From: JACCXJ01 sp052387115
GTDB taxonomy: Bacteria; Pseudomonadota; Gammaproteobacteria; JACCXJ01
Direction: 5' to 3'
Assembly (NCBI GenBank): GCA_052387115.1
Contig: JBQTJM010000308.1
Span: 1 to 6,878, forward strand
Length of the DNA stretch: 6,878 bases
Shown: piece after piece, positions 1 to 5,236 of the stretch
How positions within the stretch are numbered: the stretch's first letter is position 1
Layout: each line of letters starts with the position of its first letter
Notes under the pieces: model-generated
Told to the model about the DNA's origin: nothing
Databases searched by the model: none
What the model saw: the letters and a program-made list of their open reading frames with translations, nothing else
Made by a program: the position numbers and the translations under genes

Positions 1-1
1 G

Positions 2-49
2 AGAAAAGCCCTGAAAGAGGACCTGAAGAGCTATTTCGAGGATTCGTGA
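2..49 (+). CDS. C-terminal tail of small hypothetical protein (partial)
   Basis: Fifteen codons ending at TGA 47-49 encode RKALKEDLKSYFEDS, a charged, probably helical tail that looks like a genuine protein end. The same sequence ends the longer copy at 6583-6805, where the frame can be followed back to a ribosome-binding site next to a mutated start codon. The methyltransferase starts 28 bp after the stop, so the two may be cotranscribed. I do not recognise a family. Confidence 0.35.
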   Translation, partial: RKALKEDLKSYFEDS

Positions 50-50
50 A

Positions 51-62
51 ACCCCGCGGGGT
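51..62. repeat. Perfect 12-bp palindrome ACCCCGCGGGGT
   Basis: The self-complementary sequence ACCCCGCGGGGT sits between the stop of the small frame (47-49) and the methyltransferase ATG (78). It recurs at 6807-6818 in the terminal repeat. It could be a protein-binding site or a short hairpin affecting methyltransferase translation, but there is no T-run and no recognisable operator family. In GC-rich DNA a 12-bp palindrome may also arise by chance. Confidence 0.35.
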
Positions 63-77
63 CCCGGTCGACGCCGT

Positions 78-890
78 ATGGCGGTGCGCAAACGGCCGAC
101 CCTGGCGGAATCAGCGGACCGCCATGCCTTGTACGAGGCCTCGGTGCAGTGCGCCGAGACCGAGGTCGATTTCGTGGACGAGACCTTCCGCCGGCTCCGC
201 GGGCGGCGCGCGCGGAGCCTGCGCGAGGACTTCTGCGGAACGGCGAAGGTGGCCTGTGAATGGGTGCGCCGGGGCCGGCGCCGCACCGCCATCGGCGTGG
301 ACCGGGACCCCGCGGTCCTGGCCTGGGGACGACAGCACAACGTCGCCGCCCTGCCGCGCGGGGCCGCGCGCCGGGTCACATTGGTCGAAGGCGATGTCCT
401 GACGGTGCGCCTTACCCCCGTGGACCTCGTGCTCGCCATGAACTTCAGTTACTGGGTCTTCAAGGAGCGCGGGCGCTTGCGCCGGTATTTCCGCCGCGCT
501 CACGGGGCGCTCGCGCCCGGCGGCATCCTGTACCTCGACGCTTACGGCGGCTACGAGGCCTTCAAGGTCCTCAAGGAGCGCACTCCCTACCGCGGTTACA
601 CCTATGTCTGGCACCAGGCGGCCTATGACCCGATCTCCGGGGACACGCTCTGTCACATCGATTTCAAATTCGACGACGGCTCCCGGCTACCACGGGCCTT
701 CAGCTACGACTGGCGGCTGTGGACCCTGCCCGAGCTCCGCGAGGTCCTGGCCGAGGCCGGGTTCCGGCGCTCCACGGTGTATTGGCAGGGCAGCGACGAG
801 CATACCGGCGCGGGGGACGGCGTGTTCCTGCCGGTGGAGAAGGGCGAGCCGGACGCCGGCTGGATCGCCTATCTCGTGGCGGAGAAGTGA
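78..890 (+). CDS. Class I SAM-dependent methyltransferase
   Basis: This 270-residue protein has a class I (Rossmann) methyltransferase layout and presumably transfers a methyl group from S-adenosylmethionine in the cytoplasm. The substrate cannot be inferred. Seen in order: a motif I-like loop LREDFCGTAKVA (48-59), a variant of the usual glycine-rich loop; IGVDRDP (72-78), whose acidic residue would bind the SAM ribose; VEGDV (103-107), the usual adenine-contact position; VDLVLAMNFSYW (115-126), a motif IV-like strand; and LAPGGILYLDAYGG (145-158), the post-motif strand. The C-terminal part is rich in Trp and Tyr and may form the substrate cap. Length is normal for a stand-alone enzyme. The ATG at 78 gives a compact N-terminus (MAVRKRPTLAES) but has no clear Shine-Dalgarno sequence, which fits translational coupling to the small frame ending at 49. 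Codons 200-270 are duplicated at 6366-6581. No internal stop or frameshift is present, so this copy appears functional. Confidence 0.85.
   Translation: MAVRKRPTLAESADRHALYEASVQCAETEVDFVDETFRRLRGRRARSLREDFCGTAKVACEWVRRGRRRTAIGVDRDPAVLAWGRQHNVAALPRGAARRVTLVEGDVLTVRLTPVDLVLAMNFSYWVFKERGRLRRYFRRAHGALAPGGILYLDAYGGYEAFKVLKERTPYRGYTYVWHQAAYDPISGDTLCHIDFKFDDGSRLPRAFSYDWRLWTLPELREVLAEAGFRRSTVYWQGSDEHTGAGDGVFLPVEKGEPDAGWIAYLVAEK
881..884 (+). promoter_or_regulatory. Shine-Dalgarno sequence for the small frame at 892
   Basis: GGAG lies seven bases before ATG 892 and overlaps the last codons of the methyltransferase. It supports a real, translationally coupled gene start just after the methyltransferase stop (888-890). 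The same GGAG is kept in the second copy, where the start codon has become ATC. Confidence 0.5.
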
Positions 891-891
891 G

Positions 892-981
892 ATGGCCAAA
901 AAAAAATCGGCCGCCCTTGGGAAGTCGGGCCAACCGAAACACCCTCTCTCCACCCCGCCTGGACCACCCAACCTCCGGTAG
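892..981 (+). pseudogene. Small frame after the methyltransferase, interrupted copy
   Basis: ATG 892 follows the methyltransferase stop by one base and has a good Shine-Dalgarno sequence. As read, it encodes 29 residues starting MAKKKSAALGKSG and stops at 979-981. It begins with a run of nine A's (898-906). Adding one A, or removing two, would move translation into the frame that in the second copy runs on to the RKALKEDLKSYFEDS tail. In this copy that alternative frame is cut at 990-992 because homology ends at 985. I read it as the 5' end of a small Lys-rich protein of about 70 residues disrupted by the 986-6365 segment. It could also be a chance frame. No family is recognised. Confidence 0.35.
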
Positions 982-992
982 AACCGTGTTGA
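978..992 (+). repeat. 15-bp near-repeat GTAGAAYCGTGTTGA, first copy
   Basis: GTAGAACCGTGTTGA here and GTAGAATCGTGTTGA at 1048-1062 match at 14 of 15 bases and lie 70 bp apart. The first copy straddles base 985/986, where similarity to the second methyltransferase fragment ends. This makes it a candidate end or target motif of whatever rearrangement created the junction. Confidence 0.5.
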
Positions 993-1026
993 GGCGCTTA
1001 TCTTTCCATCGGCTCGGGCTGACCGG

Positions 1027-1046
1027 ATCCCCTCATCTTGGGGGAT
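1027..1046. repeat. Inverted repeat ATCCCC/GGGGAT
   Basis: ATCCCC (1027-1032) and GGGGAT (1041-1046) can pair across an 8-base loop. The hairpin lies between the two 15-bp near-repeats, upstream of the transposase remnant. No T-run follows, so it is not a convincing terminator. Confidence 0.35.
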
Positions 1047-1047
1047 T

Positions 1048-1062
1048 GTAGAATCGTGTTGA
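1048..1062 (+). repeat. 15-bp near-repeat GTAGAAYCGTGTTGA, second copy
   Basis: This is the second copy of the motif at 978-992, differing only by T for C at its seventh base. It lies about 65 bp before transposase similarity begins. Its role is unknown. Confidence 0.5.
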
Positions 1063-1125
1063 AACTCCTATGGTCCCGAGCGTGGTATACATGGACGTAT
1101 CGCTGTAAGCTCCTAAGGACGGAAT

Positions 1126-1708
1126 GGCTTGCCTCAACCGGTCCGGGCAGGTGGTGCTCACACTGAAGACACCCTATCGGGATGGCACGACTCATATCGT
1201 GATGTCACCGCTGGAATTCATGCAACGACTCGCCGCGCTTGGTTCCCCGTCCGCGGTTGCATCTGATCCGCTTCCATGGCGTGCTCGCGCCCAACGCCAG
1301 GCTACGTCCCGAGATCATTCCATCCTTCGGGCGCCAAGCAGGCAACATCCCTGTGCCTGGTTTTCCGAACGTGCCGGTCAACGCCAATACCCCCTCAGCG
1401 GACCACGCTGAGGTGCCCCCTCCCGCGGCGCCTGCCCCCATGAGCTGGGCCCGGCTGCTCACAGAACCGCCGGGAGCGGTTTTGAACGGCGAACGCCGGC
1501 CCGAAGGGCGAAAGCCAGGGAGGGCTTTCGTAAACGAGTGTTCGAGATCGACATCGAGCAATGCCCCCAGTGCGGTGGCACCTTGAAGATCATCGCCGCC
1601 ATCGAGCATCCCGCCGTGATCGCCAAGATCCTCACCCATCTCGGTTTGCCCGCCTGAGCACCGCCCCGAGCAGCGGCCAGGGCCTTCGATCGATTCCAAC
1701 CGGCCTGA
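1126..1708 (+). pseudogene. IS91-family transposase, C-terminal remnant
   Basis: Three segments in different frames together match the C-terminal third of IS91-type (HUH, Y2 rolling-circle) transposases. Segment one (to about 1238) reads GQVVLTLKTPYRDGTTHIVM then SPLEFMQRLAAL. Segment two (about 1242-1460) reads VPRPRLHLIRFHGVLAPNA and ends MSWARLL. Segment three (1532-1708) reads KRVFEIDIEQCPQCGG and ILTHLGLPA. The CPQCGG pair is the C-terminal zinc-binding motif of the family. Frame one to two changes by a single extra base in the CTTGG at about 1240. Frame two to three changes by a 71-bp insertion at 1461-1531. A TGA at 1655-1657 interrupts the usual end (LPA, then APPRAAARAFDRFQPA to TGA 1706-1708), probably CGA to TGA. 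The N-terminal HUH and catalytic tyrosine regions are absent, so the element cannot transpose by itself. Family assignment is from recognised sequence, not a database search. Confidence 0.85.
1461..1531. repeat. 71-bp multi-hairpin insertion inside the transposase remnant
   Basis: Family sequence expects MSWARLL to be followed directly by KRVFEID. Here 71 bases separate them, shifting the frame. The insert consists of consecutive inverted repeats: AACCGC (1465-1470) with GCGGTT (1476-1481), loop of 5; CGGCG (1487-1491) with CGCCG (1494-1498), loop of 2; and CGAAAGCC (1509-1516) with GGCTTTCG (1523-1530), loop of 6. CCCGAAGGG (1500-1508) adds another small palindrome. This resembles a REP-like or other small palindromic element. 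I see no clear target-site duplication and no second copy in the window. Confidence 0.6.
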
Positions 1709-1975
1709 TCCCCCACCGATCCCCGCTCCCATCCGGTTCAGCCCCTGAGCCGACCCTCCCTCTGGCACCTCGCTCGCCAAGACGCCAAAACGCCCCGAAA
1801 CATAGCGCCTCGGGCCGAGGAAGGGTGCCGATGCGGGCCGCGAGATCCTTTGAGCTCCACCCACGTCGTCTGAGCTCGACCGCCAATGGCGTGTCTGATC
1901 AGTCGTCCACTGTAACGGCGAGCGCTGTGTGTGCGTGTCGGCATTGAGTACGATGATCGGTTGCGCCTAATCTGA

Positions 1976-2009
1976 CTGACCGGCCCGTTCAACGCCTCTC
2001 GCCGGTCGG
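1976..2009. repeat. Inverted repeat GACCGGC/GCCGGTC with 16-base loop
   Basis: GACCGGC (1978-1984) pairs with GCCGGTC (2001-2007). One G-T wobble and one further C-G pair extend the stem to nine pairs. It lies in the intergenic region between the transposase remnant and the lipoprotein gene. It could be a subterminal hairpin of the IS91-type element or a weak terminator, but no T-run follows. Confidence 0.4.
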
Positions 2010-2156
2010 CGCTCCGAAGAGTTCTCTCTTGCAATTACCTGTACCGGCCTATGAGACCGACCTACGCGAGCCATCGCAGGCGCGGTGGCTCCGCTCCACC
2101 CACGCCCTGCACTCGGTTCGTGTAAGCATTAGCGTAGCGAAATCGCGCTGGCCTCC

Positions 2157-2162
2157 TATACT
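2157..2162 (+). promoter_or_regulatory. Candidate -10 box for a leaderless lipoprotein transcript
   Basis: TATACT matches the sigma-70 -10 consensus TATAAT at five of six positions. Seven bases follow (2163-2169) before the ATG at 2170, the normal distance from -10 to the transcription start. No Shine-Dalgarno sequence precedes that ATG. Both facts fit a leaderless mRNA beginning at the A of the start codon. The -35 region is poor: nothing close to TTGACA lies 16-18 bp upstream, so this is a suggestion only. Confidence 0.4.
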
Positions 2163-2169
2163 TCCCATT

Positions 2170-3273
2170 ATGCTACAGACCTGCTGGCCGGTTGTCGTGC
2201 TGTTGGCACTTATCGGGTGTTCATCGCCGGACACCGGGAACGGCACATCCCCGCCAGCCGCGAACATCGTGCCCGACGGTGACGCGGTCGGTGACGAACC
2301 CGTCGATCCGGCCGTTGAAGCCGAACAACGCAAGCTTGCGCAGCTGAACGATTTGGGCGTGGATCTGCTTTCCATATCCATATCAAGCCCGGCCGAACTG
2401 GAAGGAGCGAGCCTGCGCACTCCGGGCGCGGGCGGCGCCCCGTTCCTCGCGACGGTCACCGCGAAACTGCTCATCGGACTCCGGGACGCGGACTATGTCC
2501 TGGTGTTCGATCCGGGGCGGACCGAGCCCCTGGTTCCTAATCTGCGTGGCACGGAGGGCGCCCCGCTGATCGCCATCCAACGCATCGATCGAGCCGTTCC
2601 GACCTGCACCACATGGGTATCCACCGCGGCGCAGCCCGGCGAGGATCTAATCGGCTATGGCCGACGCATCGGCACGGCGACCGATGGAATCTGCGGCGGC
2701 ATAGCGGCGATGCACTCGTTCCTGCAGCTCGGCGCGGTCCGACGAGAGGACGTCGTGGACGGCGCAAACTTCAAGGAGGGACCGCTGCGGGTAGTCCAGG
2801 GCAGCAACCGCAAGCAGATGACCCCGGCCCGGCTGCGCAAGCTGCACGAGGCGGTGGGCGCCACGACTTGCCAAATGCCCGGAGGCGCGGGATTCGCTAC
2901 CAACAACCGTGGGGCGTTGGAACGTTTTAACAGCGAGCTGAACGGCTTTCTCAACGACCCGAACAATACCTGGGACTGCACCCTGTTCGTACGAACCCGA
3001 CGCGACGGCAAGGACGTGCTTGCCCATTTTGAGCACGTGGTGTCGGTATCTACGAGTGGAGGAAAGACGTCGATCGGCACGGCCAACGGCTTCGACCAGG
3101 GCAACCAGACGGACCAAGTACCCGTCAACCCCGGCCAGAACACCTGGACCAGCGAACCCGGCAGCAACCCCCCGTTCTCGCTCACGGGCAGCACCGGTGC
3201 GAACGGAGGCGATCTGGTGCGCGGCACTCCCAACGTCGGGTTGGTGAACTACCTGTGCTGCCGGCGGCCGTGA
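2170..3273 (+). CDS. Predicted secreted lipoprotein with a possible papain-like Cys/His core
   Basis: This 367-residue protein has a lipoprotein signal: a hydrophobic stretch (WPVVVLLAL) and the lipobox LIGC with Cys17, followed by SSPDTGNG and an acidic, Pro-rich linker. It should be exported by Sec, lipidated at Cys17 and held in a membrane on the periplasmic side. The signal lacks the usual basic N-terminal residues. The open frame extends upstream to 2029 without another good start, so ATG 2170 was chosen because it places the lipobox at the standard position. In the body, a GICGGIAAMHSFLQLG segment (Cys175 at the head of a predicted helix) and a later FEHVVSVS strand (His289) followed by GTANGFD (Asn306, Asp309) have the order and style of papain-like or C39-like cysteine enzymes. 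That is inference; the family is not recognised. Further cysteines occur in CTTW, TTCQ, WDCT and the terminal CC, and some may form disulfides. The frame is intact and has no operon partner: the next downstream sequence is convergent and decayed. Confidence 0.7.
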   Translation: MLQTCWPVVVLLALIGCSSPDTGNGTSPPAANIVPDGDAVGDEPVDPAVEAEQRKLAQLNDLGVDLLSISISSPAELEGASLRTPGAGGAPFLATVTAKLLIGLRDADYVLVFDPGRTEPLVPNLRGTEGAPLIAIQRIDRAVPTCTTWVSTAAQPGEDLIGYGRRIGTATDGICGGIAAMHSFLQLGAVRREDVVDGANFKEGPLRVVQGSNRKQMTPARLRKLHEAVGATTCQMPGGAGFATNNRGALERFNSELNGFLNDPNNTWDCTLFVRTRRDGKDVLAHFEHVVSVSTSGGKTSIGTANGFDQGNQTDQVPVNPGQNTWTSEPGSNPPFSLTGSTGANGGDLVRGTPNVGLVNYLCCRRP

Positions 3274-3276
3274 ATG

Positions 3277-3291
3277 CGCGCCAACGGCGCG
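3277..3291. terminator. GC hairpin just after the lipoprotein gene
   Basis: CGCGCC (3277-3282) and GGCGCG (3286-3291) form a strong 6-bp stem with a 3-base loop, starting four bases after the lipoprotein stop (3271-3273). It lies between this gene and convergent minus-strand sequence ending at 3344, a natural place for a terminator. No T-run follows on either strand, so intrinsic termination would be weak. Confidence 0.35.
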
Positions 3292-3343
3292 ATGGTCTTA
3301 AGGAAACTCCGGATAAAGGATTGCACACCGAATCAAGCGTGCT

Positions 3344-3565
3344 TTATTTGTCGAAGACCATTATCAGGTATGCGAGGAAAAGCAGCATGTGCAGAGGAGG
3401 ACGTTCGTGCGGTCGATGCTGAAGGTCAGCATGTTCATCGCCAAGGACAGCAACAACAGCGTCCTGTCCGCAGCATCGAGACCGAGGATAATCGTCTTAC
3501 CGGTGATAAACCCAACCGTAAGCACCGCGGGTAATAGTCAAACTGATCGCGGCCAAGACACACGC
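3344..3565 (-). pseudogene. ChaA-type cation/proton antiporter, C-terminal remnant
   Basis: Read on the minus strand, three short segments in shifted frames reproduce the last about 70 residues of ChaA-family Ca2+(Na+,K+)/H+ antiporters. They are CVLAAISLTIT (about 3562-3530); then AVLTVGFITGKTIILGLDAA, followed by LLLLSLAMNMLTF and DRTNVLL (about 3528-3389); then HMLLFLAYLIMVFDK ending at TAA 3346-3344. From memory, E. coli ChaA ends with a parallel series (SVLATISLTV, GRTNVL, HLALFAAYL), and the order and spacing agree. At least two frame changes are present, one near 3530 and one near 3385, where several residues between RTNVLL and HMLL are missing. All N-terminal membrane helices are absent, so the fragment cannot transport ions. 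The upstream neighbour on this strand is an unrelated lipoprotein-like frame that runs into it, marking a fusion breakpoint near 3565. Confidence 0.75.
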
Positions 3566-3844
3566 CCGTCTATCGGCTTCGTTCCTGGGCCGCGAGAAGA
3601 CACTGTAGAGTTCCTTGATCGGCCGCCTCTTCATATCTTCGTCAAAGATAACGGCGCTGGAGCCTCCAACCTCGTCCTCATCTGGTTCGAAACCGGTCGG
3701 CTCGTGGTTGTCGTCGCGACTCACCGTTTCTTTCCGTCCTTGTCCCATACTGGTCGCACCGGGTGCTGATTCTTCTTCAGGGGTGGGGGCGTAGCCCGCA
3801 AGAAGTATAGCAGCGCTGGCTAGAGCGATCAAAGGGCGATACAG
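3497..3844 (-). pseudogene. Lipoprotein-like frame with lost start codon and lipobox cysteine
   Basis: On the minus strand a strong Shine-Dalgarno sequence (GAGGAGG) is followed after six bases by CTG (3844-3842), where an ATG would be expected. From there the frame reads LYRPLIALASAAILLAGYAP, then an acidic, low-complexity stretch rich in Glu, Asp, Ser and Gly. The hydrophobic segment with LLAG-Y-AP looks exactly like a lipoprotein signal in which the essential Cys (TGC) became Tyr (TAC, 3793-3791). With ATG to CTG, two single-base changes would have inactivated a former lipoprotein gene. The open frame continues to a stop at 3497, but its last about 20 residues belong to the ChaA-type remnant and its neighbouring frame, so the true 3' end is lost. 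CTG starts do occur, so weak expression of an unlipidated secreted peptide is possible. No family is recognised. Confidence 0.35.
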
Positions 3845-3850
3845 GTCTTT

Positions 3851-3857
3851 CCTCCTC
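3851..3857 (-). promoter_or_regulatory. Strong Shine-Dalgarno sequence facing a CTG codon
   Basis: The minus strand reads GAGGAGG, a near-perfect match to the anti-Shine-Dalgarno sequence, with six bases to the CTG at 3844-3842. It argues that the lipoprotein-like frame downstream once was, or still is, a translated gene. Confidence 0.4.
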
Positions 3858-3980
3858 GGGCGATTCGATGAACGCGCTGAACACGCGAAAATAACGGCGT
3901 CCGATCGCCCAGATCGCTTGCGTCGCCCCACGGCGCGCTACGGTAGTGGAGCGTCGCAATTGCGCTAGCGACAGATCCAG

Positions 3981-3995
3981 CGACAGCACCTGTCG
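3981..3995. terminator. Short hairpin next to the stop of the 374-residue gene
   Basis: CGACAG (3981-3986) and CTGTCG (3990-3995) form a 6-bp stem with a 3-base loop. It begins one base beyond the minus-strand stop codon (3999-3997). Its position suits a transcript end, but no U-tract follows, so function is doubtful. Confidence 0.3.
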
Positions 3996-3996
3996 G

Positions 3997-5121
3997 TCAT
4001 CCTATCGCACGTATTTGATCCGGAAGCTGGCCACCACCCGCTTCAAACCACTTCAGCCAAAGCGACTTATCCCCTCCGGCGACGAGCTCGTTCGGCAATG
4101 TGGCGCTCAACGGCACCGGCTGCGCCAGGATTGAACGCAGCGCATCCTGAATCACATCGTCCACGATCCAAGACTCGTCCGCGATGGCGGCCGAAACGTT
4201 AACCGGCGAGGACGCCGGAAACCGGCCCAACGCTTCGATTAAGGGTCTGACCGCTCGCAGATCGCGCAGGTTACGCAGAGCCTCGGACAGGACGACCGTC
4301 TCAAACGGCGTGGCTTTGACCAAATAGTTCGCGGATTTGGCACCCAGACCAGGTGTCGTCAGTAGCTGTTGAAAGCCCGCACTGCTCGACAGTTGCAGAA
4401 GCGTGAGCGGCCCCGTCTCCAGGTCGGCAACGATTGAACTGACAAGTTCGAGATCCGCGTCGCTGAATGCTAGGAAATCCTCTTCGTCAAGATCAGGTAC
4501 GAATGCGATTGGACTCGAGGTCGTCGTGTCGGTCGTGCCCGCCCAATCTTTCTGAGGGCCGCACTTCTGGTAGTTGTACACGTAGGTGTATTGCGTCTTC
4601 TTCGTCAGAGGCTGACCCACGAGGCTGCCTTCACCCGGTTTGTCCGGGTCTTTGTGCTGTATGATACCGGGCACCGTCGCCTTCTTGTCCGTAACGACGA
4701 CCTCGGACAAGGCAATCCCCGGCCGGTCAGGTGGCGTTTTGAGTGTCTCCAGCGGTATTTGGCCTTTCGGATTCGAGTCCTTGGTCTTCTGAAGCCACAC
4801 GCTGCCCGTAATCGTAATGCGGATCTTCTCGCCTGCGTTGTAGGCGGGATCGACGTGCCCGAACGCGTGATGAAAGTCGTAAATCGGCACAGGCGGATTT
4901 GCAAATGGCCCGAAGTTCTCGATAAGTGGTTGTGGATAGTTGTACATGTCCGGCTTGTTGCGCAGCAGCGGACCGGCGCAATCGAAGACCTCTGACTTCA
5001 TCGAGACTTCAAGAATCAGATCGCCGCCGGGGTTTGTCGCATTCGGCGGAAGTGCAAAACAAACTCCCGTCGTGAACCCCCATCGGCCAGAGGCCTCGTC
5101 GGTAAAGGTGACTTTGATCAT
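3997..5121 (-). CDS. Hypothetical protein, 374 aa, with possible HEAT-like C-terminal region
   Basis: I do not recognise this family. The start ATG (5121-5119) is supported by GGAG six bases upstream, and the frame is open to TGA at 3997. Residues 1-200 look strand-rich, with short turns and many Pro and Gly (LILEVS, KIRITITGSVWL, YTYVYNYQKC). Residues 207-230 are acidic (DLDEEDFLAFSDADLELV). The rest looks helical. Residues 276-365 (ALRNLRDLRAVRPLIEALGR, later DVIQDALRSIL and LWLKWFEAGG) resemble one or two HEAT-type helical pairs with the trailing Trp motif often seen after such repeats; this is inference. No signal peptide or membrane helix is visible, and three cysteines (21, 48, 187) are scattered, so a cytoplasmic location is likely unless export is non-classical. 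The gene stands alone on its strand. Base composition is less GC-rich than the methyltransferase or ABC regions, suggesting a different origin. Confidence 0.6.
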   Translation of the reverse strand: MIKVTFTDEASGRWGFTTGVCFALPPNATNPGGDLILEVSMKSEVFDCAGPLLRNKPDMYNYPQPLIENFGPFANPPVPIYDFHHAFGHVDPAYNAGEKIRITITGSVWLQKTKDSNPKGQIPLETLKTPPDRPGIALSEVVVTDKKATVPGIIQHKDPDKPGEGSLVGQPLTKKTQYTYVYNYQKCGPQKDWAGTTDTTTSSPIAFVPDLDEEDFLAFSDADLELVSSIVADLETGPLTLLQLSSSAGFQQLLTTPGLGAKSANYLVKATPFETVVLSEALRNLRDLRAVRPLIEALGRFPASSPVNVSAAIADESWIVDDVIQDALRSILAQPVPLSATLPNELVAGGDKSLWLKWFEAGGGQLPDQIRAIG

Positions 5122-5127
5122 TGTCGT

Positions 5128-5131
5128 CTCC
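5128..5131 (-). promoter_or_regulatory. Shine-Dalgarno sequence for the 374-residue gene
   Basis: The minus strand reads GGAG, then six bases, then ATG (5121-5119). This fixes the start of the hypothetical gene and supports its being genuinely translated. Confidence 0.5.
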
Positions 5132-5236
5132 GTGGGACCTCCAAACGTCCCATCTGAGGGGTAGTAGGGATTTCAAACGCCCCTTTTTCGTTAAGAGGCA
5201 CGGTACTGCTAGGCTCGTGGGCTGTCAAGCCGCGAG

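Larger units (their letters stand above)
1..122. repeat. Terminal direct repeat, left copy
   Basis: The first 122 bases are identical to the last 122 bases (6757-6878). The repeat covers the end of a small reading frame, a 12-bp palindrome and the first 15 codons of the methyltransferase. Perfect identity at both extreme ends is typical of a contig assembled from a circular molecule, or from a tandem repeat where the assembler wrapped round. If circular, the unique length is 6756 bp. The internal 311-bp repeat elsewhere in the window has diverged, so these ends are either the same DNA read twice or a much younger duplication. Confidence 0.95.
675..985 (+). repeat. 311-bp direct repeat, copy A (methyltransferase 3' end plus downstream)
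   Basis: This segment is repeated at 6366-6675. Differences seen: T736 to G (Leu220 to Arg), T803 to C (silent), A804 to G (Thr243 to Ala), G894 to C (destroys an ATG), and nine versus eight A's at 898-906. Homology starts exactly at codon 200 of the methyltransferase and ends at 985; beyond that the copies diverge completely. Copy A is joined to the complete gene upstream. Copy B is joined to the rest of the small frame downstream. Confidence 0.95.
1709..2169. other. Gene-free stretch after the transposase remnant
   Basis: No reading frame on either strand shows a recognisable protein, and the long open frames here look like shadows of GC-rich DNA. The first part may be the original 3' flank of the IS91-type element. 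Two GAGCTC sites 20 bp apart (1852-1857 and 1872-1877) and a small palindrome CGCCAATGGCG (1881-1891) are visible. A longer inverted repeat at 1976-2009 and a promoter at the far end are listed separately. I could not identify an IS91 origin or terminus. Confidence 0.6.

Noticed and set aside
1059..1091. TTGAAA and TATACA as a promoter before the transposase remnant
   Set aside because: Spacing between the two boxes is 21 bp, outside the usual 15-19, and there is no intact gene downstream.
1205..1864. Long minus-strand open frame of 219 residues
   Set aside because: It is the shadow of the IS91-type transposase remnant and its flank; it is Gly/Arg-rich with no plausible domain.
1926..2007. 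Possible integron attC site (GCCTAA and GTTCAACGCC near an inverted repeat)
   Set aside because: The paired core sites of an attC site are not both present in the right order, and there is no integrase or cassette array nearby.
1976..2040. Inverted repeat followed by GTTC and CTTG as the terminus and target of an IS91-type element
   Set aside because: IS91-type elements are known to favour such tetranucleotides, but these are too short and common to support the call without an alignment to an intact element.
2029..2169. N-terminal extension of the lipoprotein to the first in-frame start at 2029
   Set aside because: It would bury the lipoprotein signal 47 residues inside the protein. ATG 2170 puts the lipobox Cys at position 17, the normal place.
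3389..3769. Plus-strand 126-residue open frame
   Set aside because: It is opposite the ChaA-type remnant and lipoprotein-like frame, which have recognisable protein sequence on the minus strand. The plus-strand frame has no recognisable motif and no convincing ribosome-binding site.
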